NCBI GenBank assembly: GCA_028293725.1
Contig: JAQGOE010000312.1
Location: 1 to 64,000, forward strand
DNA from: Gammaproteobacteria bacterium
GTDB lineage: Bacteria > Pseudomonadota > Gammaproteobacteria > Steroidobacterales > Steroidobacteraceae
Direction: 5' to 3'
Length of the DNA: 64,000 bases
The translations under genes were made by a program, and so were the position numbers. The notes beneath the pieces were generated by a model that searched no databases, was not told the origin of the DNA, and saw nothing but the letters and a program-made list of their open reading frames with translations. Shown one piece after another: positions 17,211 through 26,116 of the stretch; positions within the stretch are counted from its first letter, which is position 1; each line of letters opens with the position of its first letter.

Positions 17211-18143
17211 TCATGCGCTGCGCGCAACTTTCCCTCCCCGCGTCACCGGCCGCGCGGGGTCGCGGATCCACTCACTCCAGGAACCCGCGTACAACCGTGC
17301 TCCCGGGAAGCCCGCGACCTCGAGCGCGAGAAGGTTATGACACGCCGTCACGCCAGAGCCGCACATCGCAATCGCTCGCTTCGCATCCGTCACTCCAGCC
17401 GCGCCTAACGTCCCGCCGCCGAGAGCCTCGCCGCGGAGCGTCGCCTGCCAACGCTCCCGCAGCTCTCCCACCGGCAAAAATCGGCCCTTGGCGTCGACGT
17501 TTCGCACGAACGGATGGTTGCGCGCTCCGGGGATGTGACCGGCCACCGGGTCGATCGTTTCATTTTCCCCCGCGAATCGGTCGGCGCCGCGGGCGTCCAC
17601 CAACACCGACGCTCCGGTCGCCAGCTCGCCGGCGGACAGCACACGCTCAAGCTCGGCCGTACTGACAACGCCTCTGTCATCCAATCGGGGAGTGAAGGTC
17701 CGCGGCTGGCGCCCACCCGGAGCCGTGTCGGTGGGAAGCCCCGCCTGCTGCCACGCGGCGAATCCACCGTTGAGTACCGCAACTTTCTGGTGCCCCGCCC
17801 ACCTCAGCAACCACCACAGACGCGCGGCAAACGCTCCATTACCCTGGTCGTAGGCGACGACCTGGACGTCGTCGTCGATACCCCAACGTCCGAAAGTCTC
17901 GGCCAGGCGCTCGAGGGAGGGCAATGGATGTCGGCCGCTGCCCGGTGTAATCGGCCCCGACAAGTCGCGGTCAAGATGCGCGTAAAGTGCATTCGGAACG
18001 TGGCCGGCGGCGTAGGCGGAGGCGCCCCAGTCGGGCCGCGGCAGATCGAAACGGCAGTCCAGAACCATCCAGTCCGAATCGGCCGCGGCGTTGCGTGACA
18101 GCGGTGCCGCCAGCTCCTCGGGCTCGATCAACGTGCTGTACAT
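17211..18143 (-). CDS. sseA: Thiosulfate/3-mercaptopyruvate sulfurtransferase (two rhodanese domains)
   Basis: A 310-residue tandem rhodanese. The N-terminal inactive domain carries LDCRFDLPRPDWGASAYAAGHVP. The C-terminal catalytic domain has VDARGADRF and the active loop AMCGSGVTACHN with the persulfide Cys at 261. The loop CGSGVTA is the form shared by mercaptopyruvate and thiosulfate sulfurtransferases. It moves sulfane sulfur to cyanide or thiols in the cytoplasm. The ATG at 18143 is preceded by GGAGAGA at seven bases; an ATG at 18179 is a less likely alternative. It is transcribed toward speA and divergent from the SspA-like GST. Confidence 0.9.
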   Translation of the reverse strand: MYSTLIEPEELAAPLSRNAAADSDWMVLDCRFDLPRPDWGASAYAAGHVPNALYAHLDRDLSGPITPGSGRHPLPSLERLAETFGRWGIDDDVQVVAYDQGNGAFAARLWWLLRWAGHQKVAVLNGGFAAWQQAGLPTDTAPGGRQPRTFTPRLDDRGVVSTAELERVLSAGELATGASVLVDARGADRFAGENETIDPVAGHIPGARNHPFVRNVDAKGRFLPVGELRERWQATLRGEALGGGTLGAAGVTDAKRAIAMCGSGVTACHNLLALEVAGFPGARLYAGSWSEWIRDPARPVTRGGKVARSA

Positions 18144-18236
18144 CGAAGTCTCTCCATGCGCTGCGCGCTGATAAGACATTTTCCGTGCTGTGCCGTTGTC
18201 GTTACAATCGCGGCAACACTTAGGACGGACCGACTG

Positions 18237-18917
18237 ATGGCGATCGACGTTTACTGGGGCAGCGGCAGTCCGTACTCGTGGCGGGTGCTGCTGGCGCTCG
18301 AATACAAGCGCTTGCAGTACACCAGCCATGTTCTGCAGTTTTCCAAGCAGGAGCACAAGTCGCCCCAGATGCTGGCGCTGAACTTTCGCGGCCGTGTGCC
18401 GGTGCTGAAGGACGGCGACTACGTCTGTTTCGAATCCCTCGCCGTTCTCTACTACCTCGACCTGAAATATCCGGAGCCGCACATCTTCGGCCGCACACCG
18501 GAAGAGGCCGGGGTCATTATGCGCGTCATCTGTGAATACCAGGCGTACATCGAGCCGCACCTGATGAGCATCGTGGAGGCGGTTTTCGACACAAACCCCG
18601 CCACGCGCCTGGCTGCGGAACTGCGGACCGAGCGGATCACGAGCGACATGCACCATGTCGCCAACGAGGCGCGCACTATCGAGGCGCGGTTGGCGAAATC
18701 CGACTGGGTCGTGGGCGAGAGCTTCTCCGCCGTCGATATGGTGATTTTCCCAGGAATTCAGCTGTTGCGGCGGGCGCTCGAGCGTCCGGAGGCGCGTGAG
18801 CTTTCCTCGCGTTTCCTGCCTGTCGAAGTGAATTACCCGGCGCTCGGCCGTTGGCTCGCGCGTGTCGAAAATCTGCCGGGCTACGAGCGGACCTATCCGC
18901 CCCACTGGCGTCGTTGA
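18237..18917 (+). CDS. Glutathione S-transferase family protein
   Basis: A 226-residue GST fold protein. The thioredoxin-like half begins AIDVYWGSGSPYSWRVLLALEYK, where SPYSW is the active-site Ser region. RGRVPVLKDGDYVCFESLAVLYYLD carries the cis-Pro and the Glu-Ser pair that hold glutathione. The helical C-terminal domain has the conserved WVVGESFSAVDMVIFP with the N-capping Asp. It resembles stringent-starvation/GST proteins in layout, but the active-site residues are retained, so it may be catalytic. The ATG at 18237 has AGGA about eleven bases upstream. It starts 94 bp from sseA in a divergent pair. Confidence 0.9.
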   Translation: MAIDVYWGSGSPYSWRVLLALEYKRLQYTSHVLQFSKQEHKSPQMLALNFRGRVPVLKDGDYVCFESLAVLYYLDLKYPEPHIFGRTPEEAGVIMRVICEYQAYIEPHLMSIVEAVFDTNPATRLAAELRTERITSDMHHVANEARTIEARLAKSDWVVGESFSAVDMVIFPGIQLLRRALERPEARELSSRFLPVEVNYPALGRWLARVENLPGYERTYPPHWRR

Positions 18918-19083
18918 CAAGTGCCGCCGCTGATTGTTTAGCCGCTACCGGCGGTCCGCAAGAAAACTGCAAAAACGTCTAACTTCGACCGCTTCGGTGG
19001 CGGCGCGGGAAAGCGATTGATACCCTCCCGCCTTTGGCGGGCGTCGCATGACGGGCCGCCGGTGTCTGAACGTCTGGAGCATC

Positions 19084-20505
19084 ATGAGCAATCACACGGT
19101 ACATGTCGATTTCCCAGGGCGAATTCTCTTCATCGGGTTTGGCAGCATCGGTCAGGGTGTCTTGCCACTCATCCTGCGGCATATCGGCATCGCACCGGAG
19201 CGGATCACGATCGTCACGGCGGAGGAGCGCGGACACGACGAGGCCACCAAGTACGGCGTGAAGTTCATCAAGGAGCGGCTGACGCGCGAGAACTATCGTC
19301 GCGTGCTGAACCCGCTGCTCGGGCGCGGCGATTTCCTAGTCAATGTCTCGGTCGAGGTGTCGAGCCTTGCATTGGTGAAGCTCTGTTGGGAAAAGGGCGC
19401 GATGTACCTCGATACGTGCGTCGAGCCCTGGCCGGGTGGTTACACCGATCCGACTGTGCCGGCCGCCCGCCGGACCAACTACGCGCTGCGCGAGGAAGCA
19501 CTCGCTTTGCGCCCCGGCAATGCCCGTGCGCCGACTGCAGTGCTCACCCATGGCGCGAATCCAGGGTTGGTGTCCCATTTCGTCAAGCAGGCGCTTCTCA
19601 ACATCGCCGCCGACACGCAGGCGGATGCAGGCAACCCAACTACCCGCGGCGACTGGGGTGACCTCGCGCACCGGCTCGGCATCAAAGTCATTCACATCGC
19701 CGAGCGCGACACGCAGACCACCGACGTTCCGAAGGAAGTTGGCGAGTTCGTCAACACCTGGTCGATCGACGGCTTCGTGGGCGAGGGCTCGCAGCCAACC
19801 GAGATGGGTTGGGGCACTCATGAGCGTAACTTCCCCCGCGACGGTAAGCGTCACGATTTCGGCTGCATGGCGGCGATTTACCTGATGCAACCGGGCGCCG
19901 GAACGCGTGTGCGCACGTGGACTCCACGCGCGGGTCATTTCACGGGGTTCTGCATCACGCACAGCGAAGCGATCTCACTCGCCGATTACTACACGGTGCG
20001 CGACGGAGCGCAGGTGGTCCACCGGCCGACGGTGCACTACGCATACCACCCGTGCGATTCGGCCATCATGTCCATTCATGAGCTGGTGGGACGCAACTAT
20101 GTGCAGCAGGAGCGCCAGCGCATCCTGATGGACGACATTACGCAGGGCATCGATGAGCTCGGCGTCCTGCTCGCGGGCCACAAGAAAAATGCCTACTGGT
20201 ACGGCTCGCAGCTCTCGACCGAAGAGGCGCGCAAGCTCGCTCCCTACAACAACGCCACCAGCCTGCAGGTGACTTCGGCAGTGCTGTCAGGTGTTGTCTG
20301 GGCAATGGAAAATCCCAACTGCGGCATCGTCGAGCCGGACGAGATGGATTTCCGCCGCAGCATCGACATCTGCACGCCCTACCTCGGGCCGGTCGTGGGG
20401 CAATACACCGACTGGACCCCGCTGCACGAGCGCGAGCGTTTGTTTCCAGAGGACCTCGACAAGAGCGATCCCTGGCAGTTCAAGAACGTCAGGGTCATTT
20501 GGTAG
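19084..20505 (+). CDS. hss: Homospermidine synthase
   Basis: A 473-residue NAD-dependent enzyme making homospermidine from two putrescines (or putrescine plus spermidine). The Rossmann motif GFGSIGQG is at residues 18-25. The body carries signatures of the saccharopine-dehydrogenase-like homospermidine synthase family: NVSVEVSS, YLDTCVEPWPGGY, THGANPGLVSHFVKQAL and AYHPCDSAIMSIHELVG. Length fits the bacterial enzyme (about 470-480). The ATG at 19084 has GGAG close upstream and gives the usual short N-terminus. It lies in the same neighbourhood as speA, consistent with a SpeA-to-Hss polyamine route. An agmatine-to-putrescine step is not in this window. Confidence 0.95.
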   Translation: MSNHTVHVDFPGRILFIGFGSIGQGVLPLILRHIGIAPERITIVTAEERGHDEATKYGVKFIKERLTRENYRRVLNPLLGRGDFLVNVSVEVSSLALVKLCWEKGAMYLDTCVEPWPGGYTDPTVPAARRTNYALREEALALRPGNARAPTAVLTHGANPGLVSHFVKQALLNIAADTQADAGNPTTRGDWGDLAHRLGIKVIHIAERDTQTTDVPKEVGEFVNTWSIDGFVGEGSQPTEMGWGTHERNFPRDGKRHDFGCMAAIYLMQPGAGTRVRTWTPRAGHFTGFCITHSEAISLADYYTVRDGAQVVHRPTVHYAYHPCDSAIMSIHELVGRNYVQQERQRILMDDITQGIDELGVLLAGHKKNAYWYGSQLSTEEARKLAPYNNATSLQVTSAVLSGVVWAMENPNCGIVEPDEMDFRRSIDICTPYLGPVVGQYTDWTPLHERERLFPEDLDKSDPWQFKNVRVIW

Positions 20506-20526
20506 GTCTTCTCTGCCGTCGGCTGC

Positions 20527-21036
20527 TCACGCCGGCGGCGCCACGTAATCGATCGCGACGATAATGAACTTGCGCGGGCCGCCCGGCAGCTCGACGGTCA
20601 CCTCGTCGTCGAGCGCTTTGCGCAACAGCGCTCGGCCGAGCGGCGAATCCATGCTGATGTAGTCGGGGGCGAGATCGAATTCGTCCGGGCCGACGATGCG
20701 ATAGCGGGACTCCTGCCCATCGTCGGACTCGAGCGAAACCCAGGCGCCGAAGAACACTCGTCTCGGATCTGACGGCGGCTGGTCGACAGTCACCATGCCG
20801 TCGAGCCGCTTGCGCAGAAAACGCACGCGACTGTCGATTTCACGCAAACGGCGTTTGCCGTAGATGTAGTCGGCGTTTTCGGAGCGATCACCCTGCGCCG
20901 CGGCTTCCGACACCGCCTGGGTCACCTTGGGCCGCTCGACTTTCCAGAGCTCATCCAGCTCTTCCCGCAGGCGGCGCGCGCCCTCGGCGGTGATGTACTG
21001 CGAGCCCGGCTTTTGGGGGGCGCGAAAGCGTGACAT
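20527..21036 (-). CDS. greB: Transcription elongation factor GreB
   Basis: A 169-residue Gre factor that enters the RNA polymerase secondary channel and triggers cleavage of backtracked RNA. The N-terminal coiled coil carries the acidic tip GDRSENADYIYGKRRLREID with the essential Asp and Glu, and a C-terminal FKBP-like domain follows (ISMDSPLGRALLRKALDDEVTVELP). The N-terminal SQYITAEGARRLREELDELW and the YIYGKRRLREID variant are GreB- rather than GreA-like. It converges on hss, with 21 bp between stops, and is divergent from a small gene at 21144. Confidence 0.95.
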   Translation of the reverse strand: MSRFRAPQKPGSQYITAEGARRLREELDELWKVERPKVTQAVSEAAAQGDRSENADYIYGKRRLREIDSRVRFLRKRLDGMVTVDQPPSDPRRVFFGAWVSLESDDGQESRYRIVGPDEFDLAPDYISMDSPLGRALLRKALDDEVTVELPGGPRKFIIVAIDYVAPPA

Positions 21037-21143
21037 ACCTCAATGTTCCCGTTTAATTATGTCGCAACGCGCTTTACAAAAAAGCCCGATGTTCTGTGGA
21101 TCGTTTCACGGACGTTCCGGGCCTGCAGCCATAATCTTTCACC

Positions 21144-21350
21144 GTGGCCACCAAGTATTACACGCACTTCGTCACGGGCTCCGACGCTCACCAGGCGGCA
21201 GCGGCCGCAAATGAGTGGAGCGGCGTGGTTGAATTGCGGCACCCGTTGGAAAACGTGCGTGGGACGCGCGAGCTGCGCTCGCTGTTGGCACAGAGTTTCG
21301 ACCTGGACTCGGAAGACATCAAGATACTGCACTGGGCCAGACTGCACTGA
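21144..21350 (+). CDS. Small hypothetical protein (68 aa)
   Basis: A 68-residue protein with a GTG start: it begins MATKYYTHFVTGSDAHQAAAAANEWSG and ends in LDSEDIKILHWARLH. It has no signal peptide or membrane helix; mixed alpha/beta composition suggests a small folded domain. It is divergent from greB (107 bp) and is followed by an excellent terminator, which supports a real transcription unit. The start codon is preceded only by a weak ribosome site. I do not recognise the family. Confidence 0.6.
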   Translation: MATKYYTHFVTGSDAHQAAAAANEWSGVVELRHPLENVRGTRELRSLLAQSFDLDSEDIKILHWARLH

Positions 21351-21396
21351 TTATCCCCTAGCGGACTTCCATCCCTTCATCGAAAGTCCGCCTTTT

Positions 21397-21428
21397 AAAA
21401 CCCGGAGCCCGCGCTCCGGGTTTTTTTT
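21397..21428. terminator. Strong intrinsic terminator, bidirectional
   Basis: AAAACCCGGAGC and GCTCCGGG pair with a short loop and run into eight T on the plus strand, with A-runs on the other side. It ends the 68-residue gene on the plus strand and, 23 bp past its stop, the MHYT-GGDEF-EAL gene on the minus strand. Confidence 0.92.
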
Positions 21429-21450
21429 CGCCCACGCGACCCACGCGCTC

Positions 21451-23601
21451 CTAGGCCGCGTTCGAGTCTGTGTTACGCAGGGCGCGGATGACCATGGTGT
21501 CGGCCGAGTCGCGCGCGTTTCCAACCTGCGTGTCCCGTGGGGCGGCGCGCATAAACTGCTCGAACTCGTCGGCCGGAACCGGCGGGCTGCAGTGAAATCC
21601 CTGGTATTGATCGCAGCCCAGTCCACGCAGAAACGTCAGCTGCTCGGCGGTCTCGACGCCTTCGGCGATGACTTTCAGATGGAGGCTGTGGGCAAGTGAG
21701 ACGATGGCGCGCACGATCTCGGCGTCATCGCGGCTTGCCGCCACCTCACGAATGAACGATCGGTCGATCTTGAGCTTGTCGAGCGGCAGCCGCCGCAGAT
21801 AGCTCAAACTCGAGTACCCGGTGCCGAAGTCGTCGACCGAGATCCGAACACCGAGGTCGCTCAACTGCCGCAGCACCTGGATCGAGCTCTCCGCGTCGTG
21901 CATTACCGCGCTTTCCGTGAGTTCGAGCTCGAGATACCCCGGGTCGAGACCGGCCGCCGCGAGGGCTTCGCGCACCGTCGTCACCAGGCTCTTTTGTTTG
22001 AATTGCTGCGCGGACAGGTTGACGGCGATGCGCAGCGGTTGCATTCCGCTGGTTTGCCAGGCACGGGCCTGCCGGCAGGCCTCGAAGAGCACCCACTCGC
22101 CGATCGGCACGATGAGGCCCGTTTCCTCAGCGATCGGAATGAAACCGCTCGGCGCCGTGAGGCCGCGCTTCGGGTGGTGCCACCGGATGAGCGCCTCGGC
22201 GCTGTCGATACGGCCGCTGCTCACCTCCACCTTGGGCTGGTAATGAAGCTCGAATTCACCCTGCACGAGTGCCCGCCGCAGCCCGCTTTCGATTTCGAGC
22301 CGCTCGCGCGCGAAGGCATTCATGACGGGGGCGAAGAATTGGAATGCGTTGCGTCCGTTTTTCTTCGCGTGATACATCGCGGCGTCCGCATGCTGCAGCA
22401 GAGTCTCCGCGTCGACGCCGTCCTCGGGGAACACGCTGATGCCGATACTCGCGGAAATCTGCACTTCCAGTCCTGACAGGGTCACGGGCTGGGCCATGGC
22501 CGCGAGGACTTTGCTGGCCACGGTCTCCGCGTCGCGCGGCCCTGAAATCTCATTCAGCACCAGGACGAACTCGTCGCCGCCGAGCCGCGCCAGCGTGTCG
22601 GCCTTGCGCAGCTGCTGGCTCAACCGACTGGCCATTTCCTTCAGCAGTTCGTCACCGGCAATGTGTCCGAGCGAGTCATTGATCGATTTGAAACGGTCGA
22701 GGTCGACGACCATGACCGCGAAGCCGCGCGAGTAACGCTCGCTCTGCGCGGTGGCCTGCGCGAGGCGGTCGGCCAGCAGTACCCGGTTAGGTAAACCGGT
22801 CAGGGCGTCGTGCGTTGCGGCGTGTTCGAGTTGTGCGTTGGCCTTCTCGAGCTGCGCGTTATGTTTGCGGGTGCGCGATTCCAGTTGGCCGTCGTAAACG
22901 AGCAGAATGGTCGTGATCGCGAGCACGGCTATGGCCGGCACGGCGATCGTGAGCGCGAGCCAGCGTTGGTCGGTCGTTCCCGCGCCGATACAGAAGGATC
23001 CCGGGCTGAAGCGGGACGCCGCCATGCCGGTGTAGTGCATCCCGCTGACGGCGAGGCCCATGACGAATGCCCCGCCGATTCGCGCGAGGCGCATGAGCAC
23101 GGAGTTACCCCGGCGGAGCCGGAAAAAAAGCCATAGGGCACCGAACGAAGCGACGATAGCGATGCCTATCGAGAGCAGCAGCAGACCGGGCTCGTAAGTA
23201 ATCATGGGCGTGATCTGGATCGCAGCCATGCCGACGTAATGCATGGCAGAGATACCGCCACCGAGCAGCGCCGCGCCCAAGGAAAGGTGGACGAGACTGA
23301 TCCGCTGCCGGTTGGCGACGCTCAGGGCGAACGCGGAAGTGATGATCGCAATGAACAGCGAGATGATCGTGGTTGGTATGTCGTATGCGAGGGCGATCGG
23401 CAGCGAGAAGGCGAGCATGCCGATGAAATGCATCGACCAGATGCCGCTGCCCATCGCCAGCGCGCCACCAACGAGCCACAGCTTCGACAGAATGCCGTCC
23501 GAGCGTGCCACACGCGCGGACAGGCTCAGAGCGGTATGGGAAACGAAGATTGCTACGGCAACCGATAGGACGACCAGCCAGGGGTTATAGATGCCGACCA
23601 A
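21451..23601 (-). CDS. MHYT-GGDEF-EAL bifunctional cyclic-di-GMP protein
   Basis: A 716-residue inner-membrane sensor that makes and/or degrades cyclic di-GMP. The N-terminal MHYT domain (seven helices; MHFIG, MHYVG and MHYTG repeats) is thought to bind copper and sense redox or diatomic ligands. The GGDEF motif is intact at 341-345, with an RxxD inhibitory site just upstream (RKAD). The EAL motif is at 469-471 with [13 protein letters not shown] and AEGVET, so both halves look competent. The start is a TTG at 23601 ([13 protein letters not shown] follows, typical for MHYT proteins) with GGAG nine bases upstream. A longer open frame back to 23961 overlaps the LemA gene on the other strand and is rejected. 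Confidence 0.9.
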   Translation of the reverse strand: MVGIYNPWLVVLSVAVAIFVSHTALSLSARVARSDGILSKLWLVGGALAMGSGIWSMHFIGMLAFSLPIALAYDIPTTIISLFIAIITSAFALSVANRQRISLVHLSLGAALLGGGISAMHYVGMAAIQITPMITYEPGLLLLSIGIAIVASFGALWLFFRLRRGNSVLMRLARIGGAFVMGLAVSGMHYTGMAASRFSPGSFCIGAGTTDQRWLALTIAVPAIAVLAITTILLVYDGQLESRTRKHNAQLEKANAQLEHAATHDALTGLPNRVLLADRLAQATAQSERYSRGFAVMVVDLDRFKSINDSLGHIAGDELLKEMASRLSQQLRKADTLARLGGDEFVLVLNEISGPRDAETVASKVLAAMAQPVTLSGLEVQISASIGISVFPEDGVDAETLLQHADAAMYHAKKNGRNAFQFFAPVMNAFARERLEIESGLRRALVQGEFELHYQPKVEVSSGRIDSAEALIRWHHPKRGLTAPSGFIPIAEETGLIVPIGEWVLFEACRQARAWQTSGMQPLRIAVNLSAQQFKQKSLVTTVREALAAAGLDPGYLELELTESAVMHDAESSIQVLRQLSDLGVRISVDDFGTGYSSLSYLRRLPLDKLKIDRSFIREVAASRDDAEIVRAIVSLAHSLHLKVIAEGVETAEQLTFLRGLGCDQYQGFHCSPPVPADEFEQFMRAAPRDTQVGNARDSADTMVIRALRNTDSNAA

Positions 23602-23748
23602 AGTGCAAATGCTCCGAGTAGGGCCACCCGGGCGGCCTCTTAGGACTATCGGCTCGGTGGCGCTGCGACTTGAAGTCCGTCCCAGTCGGCCTGTGACGGA
23701 GTCCGCGAATTTCTTCGGAGAGCGTATTAAGTCAACTCGGAGAGTCAG

Positions 23749-24300
23749 ATGAGCGCGCGTTCCGCGGGACTCGTGCTGTGTGCCACCTTGGGCCTCTCCG
23801 GCTGCGGCTACAGCTCCCTTCAGCAGCAGGACGAGGACGTCAAAGCCTCGTGGTCGGAGGTCGTGAGTCTCTACCAGCGGCGGGCGGATCTGATCTCCGG
23901 TCTGGCAGGGACGGTGAAAAGCTTCGCTGCCTCTGAGCAGGAGCTCATAGGCGCGACGCAAGCGAATGCCCGCACGGGCTCGATGCCGGCTGCACCCGGG
24001 GTGCTCAGCGATCCTGCGGCCTTCGCCAGCTACCAGGCACTGCAGAAACAGCTCACCCAGTCACTGCAGAGTCTCATGGGTGTGAGCGCGGGCTACCCGC
24101 AATTGCAGTCGGATGCCAATTTCCAGGACCTGCAGACGCAGCTCGCCGAGACGGAAAGCAGCATCACCGCCGCACGCGACCACTACATGGCAGCGGTCCG
24201 GAATTTCAACACGATGGTGCATACATTCCCGACCGACGTAACGGCCCGCGTGTTTGATTTCCGGGCGCGGCCGAATCTCCCGGCAGCTGCGGAGAAATAG
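23749..24300 (+). CDS. LemA family lipoprotein
   Basis: A 183-residue lipoprotein. The signal peptide ends in the lipobox LSGC with Cys at 19. The mature protein has the LemA helical core: [32 protein letters not shown], and a C-terminal [17 protein letters not shown]. LemA proteins are membrane-associated helical bundles of unsettled function, sometimes next to peptidase or phosphatase genes. The ATG has GGAGAG just upstream. It is divergent from the MHYT-GGDEF-EAL gene (147 bp) and leads into the L,D-transpeptidase gene 93 bp later. Confidence 0.88.
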   Translation: MSARSAGLVLCATLGLSGCGYSSLQQQDEDVKASWSEVVSLYQRRADLISGLAGTVKSFAASEQELIGATQANARTGSMPAAPGVLSDPAAFASYQALQKQLTQSLQSLMGVSAGYPQLQSDANFQDLQTQLAETESSITAARDHYMAAVRNFNTMVHTFPTDVTARVFDFRARPNLPAAAEK

Positions 24301-24393
24301 CCTGTCCGGCCGAGCTCCAGGACCAGCCCCGCCCTGTAGCCGAATGCCGACATTCTGCTCACCGAGACCTAGGCGATGTCATAATTCGGAACC

Positions 24394-25857
24394 ATGAAGA
24401 TCCCTCAGATTCGAGCCGCTGTAGCGGCCTGCCTTTGTACCCTCGCGACCGCATGCTCCCTCTTCAATGGGGTGAAGCACTCCGAGCCCACTCCACCGCC
24501 GCCGCCGCCGCCAGCGCCCTCCGAGCCGGAGCCGGTCGCCACACAGCGCTTCGAGGTCGCGCCGGACGAAGACATGATCGGCGTGGTGCAGATCGTCAAG
24601 AGTTCGAAGGAAGACACCCTTACGGACATCGCGCGCCGCTTCAACGTGGGCTACGAGGAGATCCTGCGCGCAAATCCGAAAGTCGATCCCTGGTTGCCAG
24701 GGGCCGACCGGCCGATCGTGGTGCCCACGCAGTTCGTCATCCCGAACGCACCGCGTACCGGCGTCGTCATCAACATCGCGGCCATGCGGCTTTTCTATTT
24801 TCCGCCGCACAAGTCGGGCGAGCCGCAGGTCGTGATCACCCATCCCATTGGCATCGGCAAGGTGGGCTGGGCGACGCCGGAAGGCGTGACCAAGATTGTG
24901 CGCCGCCAGGCGGATCCCACCTGGCGCGTCCCGGTTTCGGTCATCAAGGAGCATCGCGAGAACGGCGAGGAGCTCGAGAAGGTCATCGGCCCGGGTCCCG
25001 ACAATCCGCTCGGTAAATTTGCGTTCTACCTGCAGTGGCCCAGCTATCTCATTCACGGTACCAACAAGCCCGCGGGTGTGGGACTGCGCTCGAGCCACGG
25101 CTGTATCCGCCTGTATCCCGAGGACATCGCTCAGTTGTTCAACTCAGTGCCGGTCGGCACACAGGTTCGCGTCGTGAACCAGCCGTTCGTATTCGGCTGG
25201 CACGATGGCCAGCTCTACATGCAGGCGTTCGATGTGTTGGAGGACGACACCCGCGGGTGGAAGAAGGCGCCGAAGAAGCTGTTGAGCCAATCGCTCGCCG
25301 CCAATCTGCAGAAACAGCTCAAGGCGCACAATGAGCAGGTGAACTGGGACGAGGTCTCCGTGCTCTCGCATGACCCGCGCGGTGTGCCGGTCCCCATCTC
25401 ACTCGCCGATGTCAACCTCGACCAGGTGCTGGCGTCCGCATCGAAAGTACAGAACCGTCTGCCGGACGGGTCGACCTGGGATGGCAAGTCCGACCTGCCG
25501 ATGGACGAGGCGACTTTCCACCAGATGATTTCAGAGATCGAGCCCGGCTCTTCGGGAGGCGCGCCAGCCCCTGCGGCCCCTGCGGGGGGCATATCCCCAG
25601 CAGGGAGCACGACCCCCGCGGGAAGCGCCACTCCTGCGGGGAGCACTACCCCTGCGGGGAGCACTACCCCTGCGGGGAGCACTACTCCTGCGGGAAGCGC
25701 CACTCCCACGGGGACCACTACTCCAACGCGGCCGGGTAGCACAGCGACAGGCTCTCCGAGCGCCACACCGACCACCAGCGCGCCGGCAGCAAAACCGCGC
25801 GCCGCTGGACCGCCGGTCACAACTGCGGCAGGCTCGCAGTCCAAATCGACTCAGTAG
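24394..25857 (+). CDS. L,D-transpeptidase (YkuD/ErfK family) lipoprotein with repeat tail
   Basis: A 487-residue cell-wall enzyme that forms L,D-crosslinks or attaches outer-membrane lipoprotein to peptidoglycan. The lipobox LATAC gives Cys at 21, followed by a proline-rich stretch and a LysM-like module (DTLTDIARRFNVGYEEILRANPKVD). The YkuD domain has IHGTNKP and SHGCIRLYPED, with catalytic Cys237 and both histidines present. The last 100 residues are low-complexity, with a PAGSTT hexapeptide repeated about seven times and Pro/Thr/Ala around it. A charged helical middle part (KKAPKKLLSQSLAANLQKQLKAHNEQ) follows the YkuD domain. The ErfK/YbiS layout is clear; the exact wall reaction is not. 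Confidence 0.93.
   Translation: MKIPQIRAAVAACLCTLATACSLFNGVKHSEPTPPPPPPPAPSEPEPVATQRFEVAPDEDMIGVVQIVKSSKEDTLTDIARRFNVGYEEILRANPKVDPWLPGADRPIVVPTQFVIPNAPRTGVVINIAAMRLFYFPPHKSGEPQVVITHPIGIGKVGWATPEGVTKIVRRQADPTWRVPVSVIKEHRENGEELEKVIGPGPDNPLGKFAFYLQWPSYLIHGTNKPAGVGLRSSHGCIRLYPEDIAQLFNSVPVGTQVRVVNQPFVFGWHDGQLYMQAFDVLEDDTRGWKKAPKKLLSQSLAANLQKQLKAHNEQVNWDEVSVLSHDPRGVPVPISLADVNLDQVLASASKVQNRLPDGSTWDGKSDLPMDEATFHQMISEIEPGSSGGAPAPAAPAGGISPAGSTTPAGSATPAGSTTPAGSTTPAGSTTPAGSATPTGTTTPTRPGSTATGSPSATPTTSAPAAKPRAAGPPVTTAAGSQSKSTQ
25596..25728 (+). repeat. Hexapeptide-coding minisatellite (PAGSTT/PAGSAT), 18-bp unit
   Basis: About seven in-frame 18-bp copies of a CCTGCGGGGAGCACTACC-like unit, with a few point changes (CGGGAAGCGCCACT variants). 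They encode PAGSTT/PAGSAT repeats near the C-terminus of the L,D-transpeptidase. Some neighbouring copies are nearly identical, which fits recent expansion by slippage. Confidence 0.9.
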
Positions 25858-25884
25858 TCTTTCATCCTTCCGAGGTATCGAACG

Positions 25885-26040
25885 ATGGCCGCGCTGTCCG
25901 AGTGGCTGCAAATCATGCTCGCCGAAATTGCCCGCAAGCGGGACGATGTCGAACTCGCTCGTGCGGAGGAAGCGAAGCGCGCCACCGAAGTGCAACCGAG
26001 CCCGCCGCCTGTGAAGGAGGCTAGCGTCGCCCGCAGCTGA
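25885..26040 (+). CDS. Small hypothetical protein (51 aa)
   Basis: A 51-residue ORF, 27 bp after the L,D-transpeptidase stop, with GAGG nine bases before its ATG. It reads MAALSEWLQIMLAEIARKRDD at the start, then a highly charged helical stretch (VELARAEEAKRATEVQ) and a Pro-rich end. It is probably one amphipathic helix. Good ribosome spacing and placement in the same transcript as the transpeptidase support it. No family recognised. Confidence 0.55.
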   Translation: MAALSEWLQIMLAEIARKRDDVELARAEEAKRATEVQPSPPPVKEASVARS

Positions 26041-26116
26041 CTTCTGTCATACAACCACGGTGACGCTAAATAGAGACGACCACAAGATATAGCTATGCTA
26101 GAGTCCCGCGGGCTCA

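Noticed and set aside
25596..25728. Short repeated DNA that might suggest a CRISPR array
   Set aside because: The units are contiguous 18-mers with no spacers, in frame within a protein; no cas gene lies in the window.
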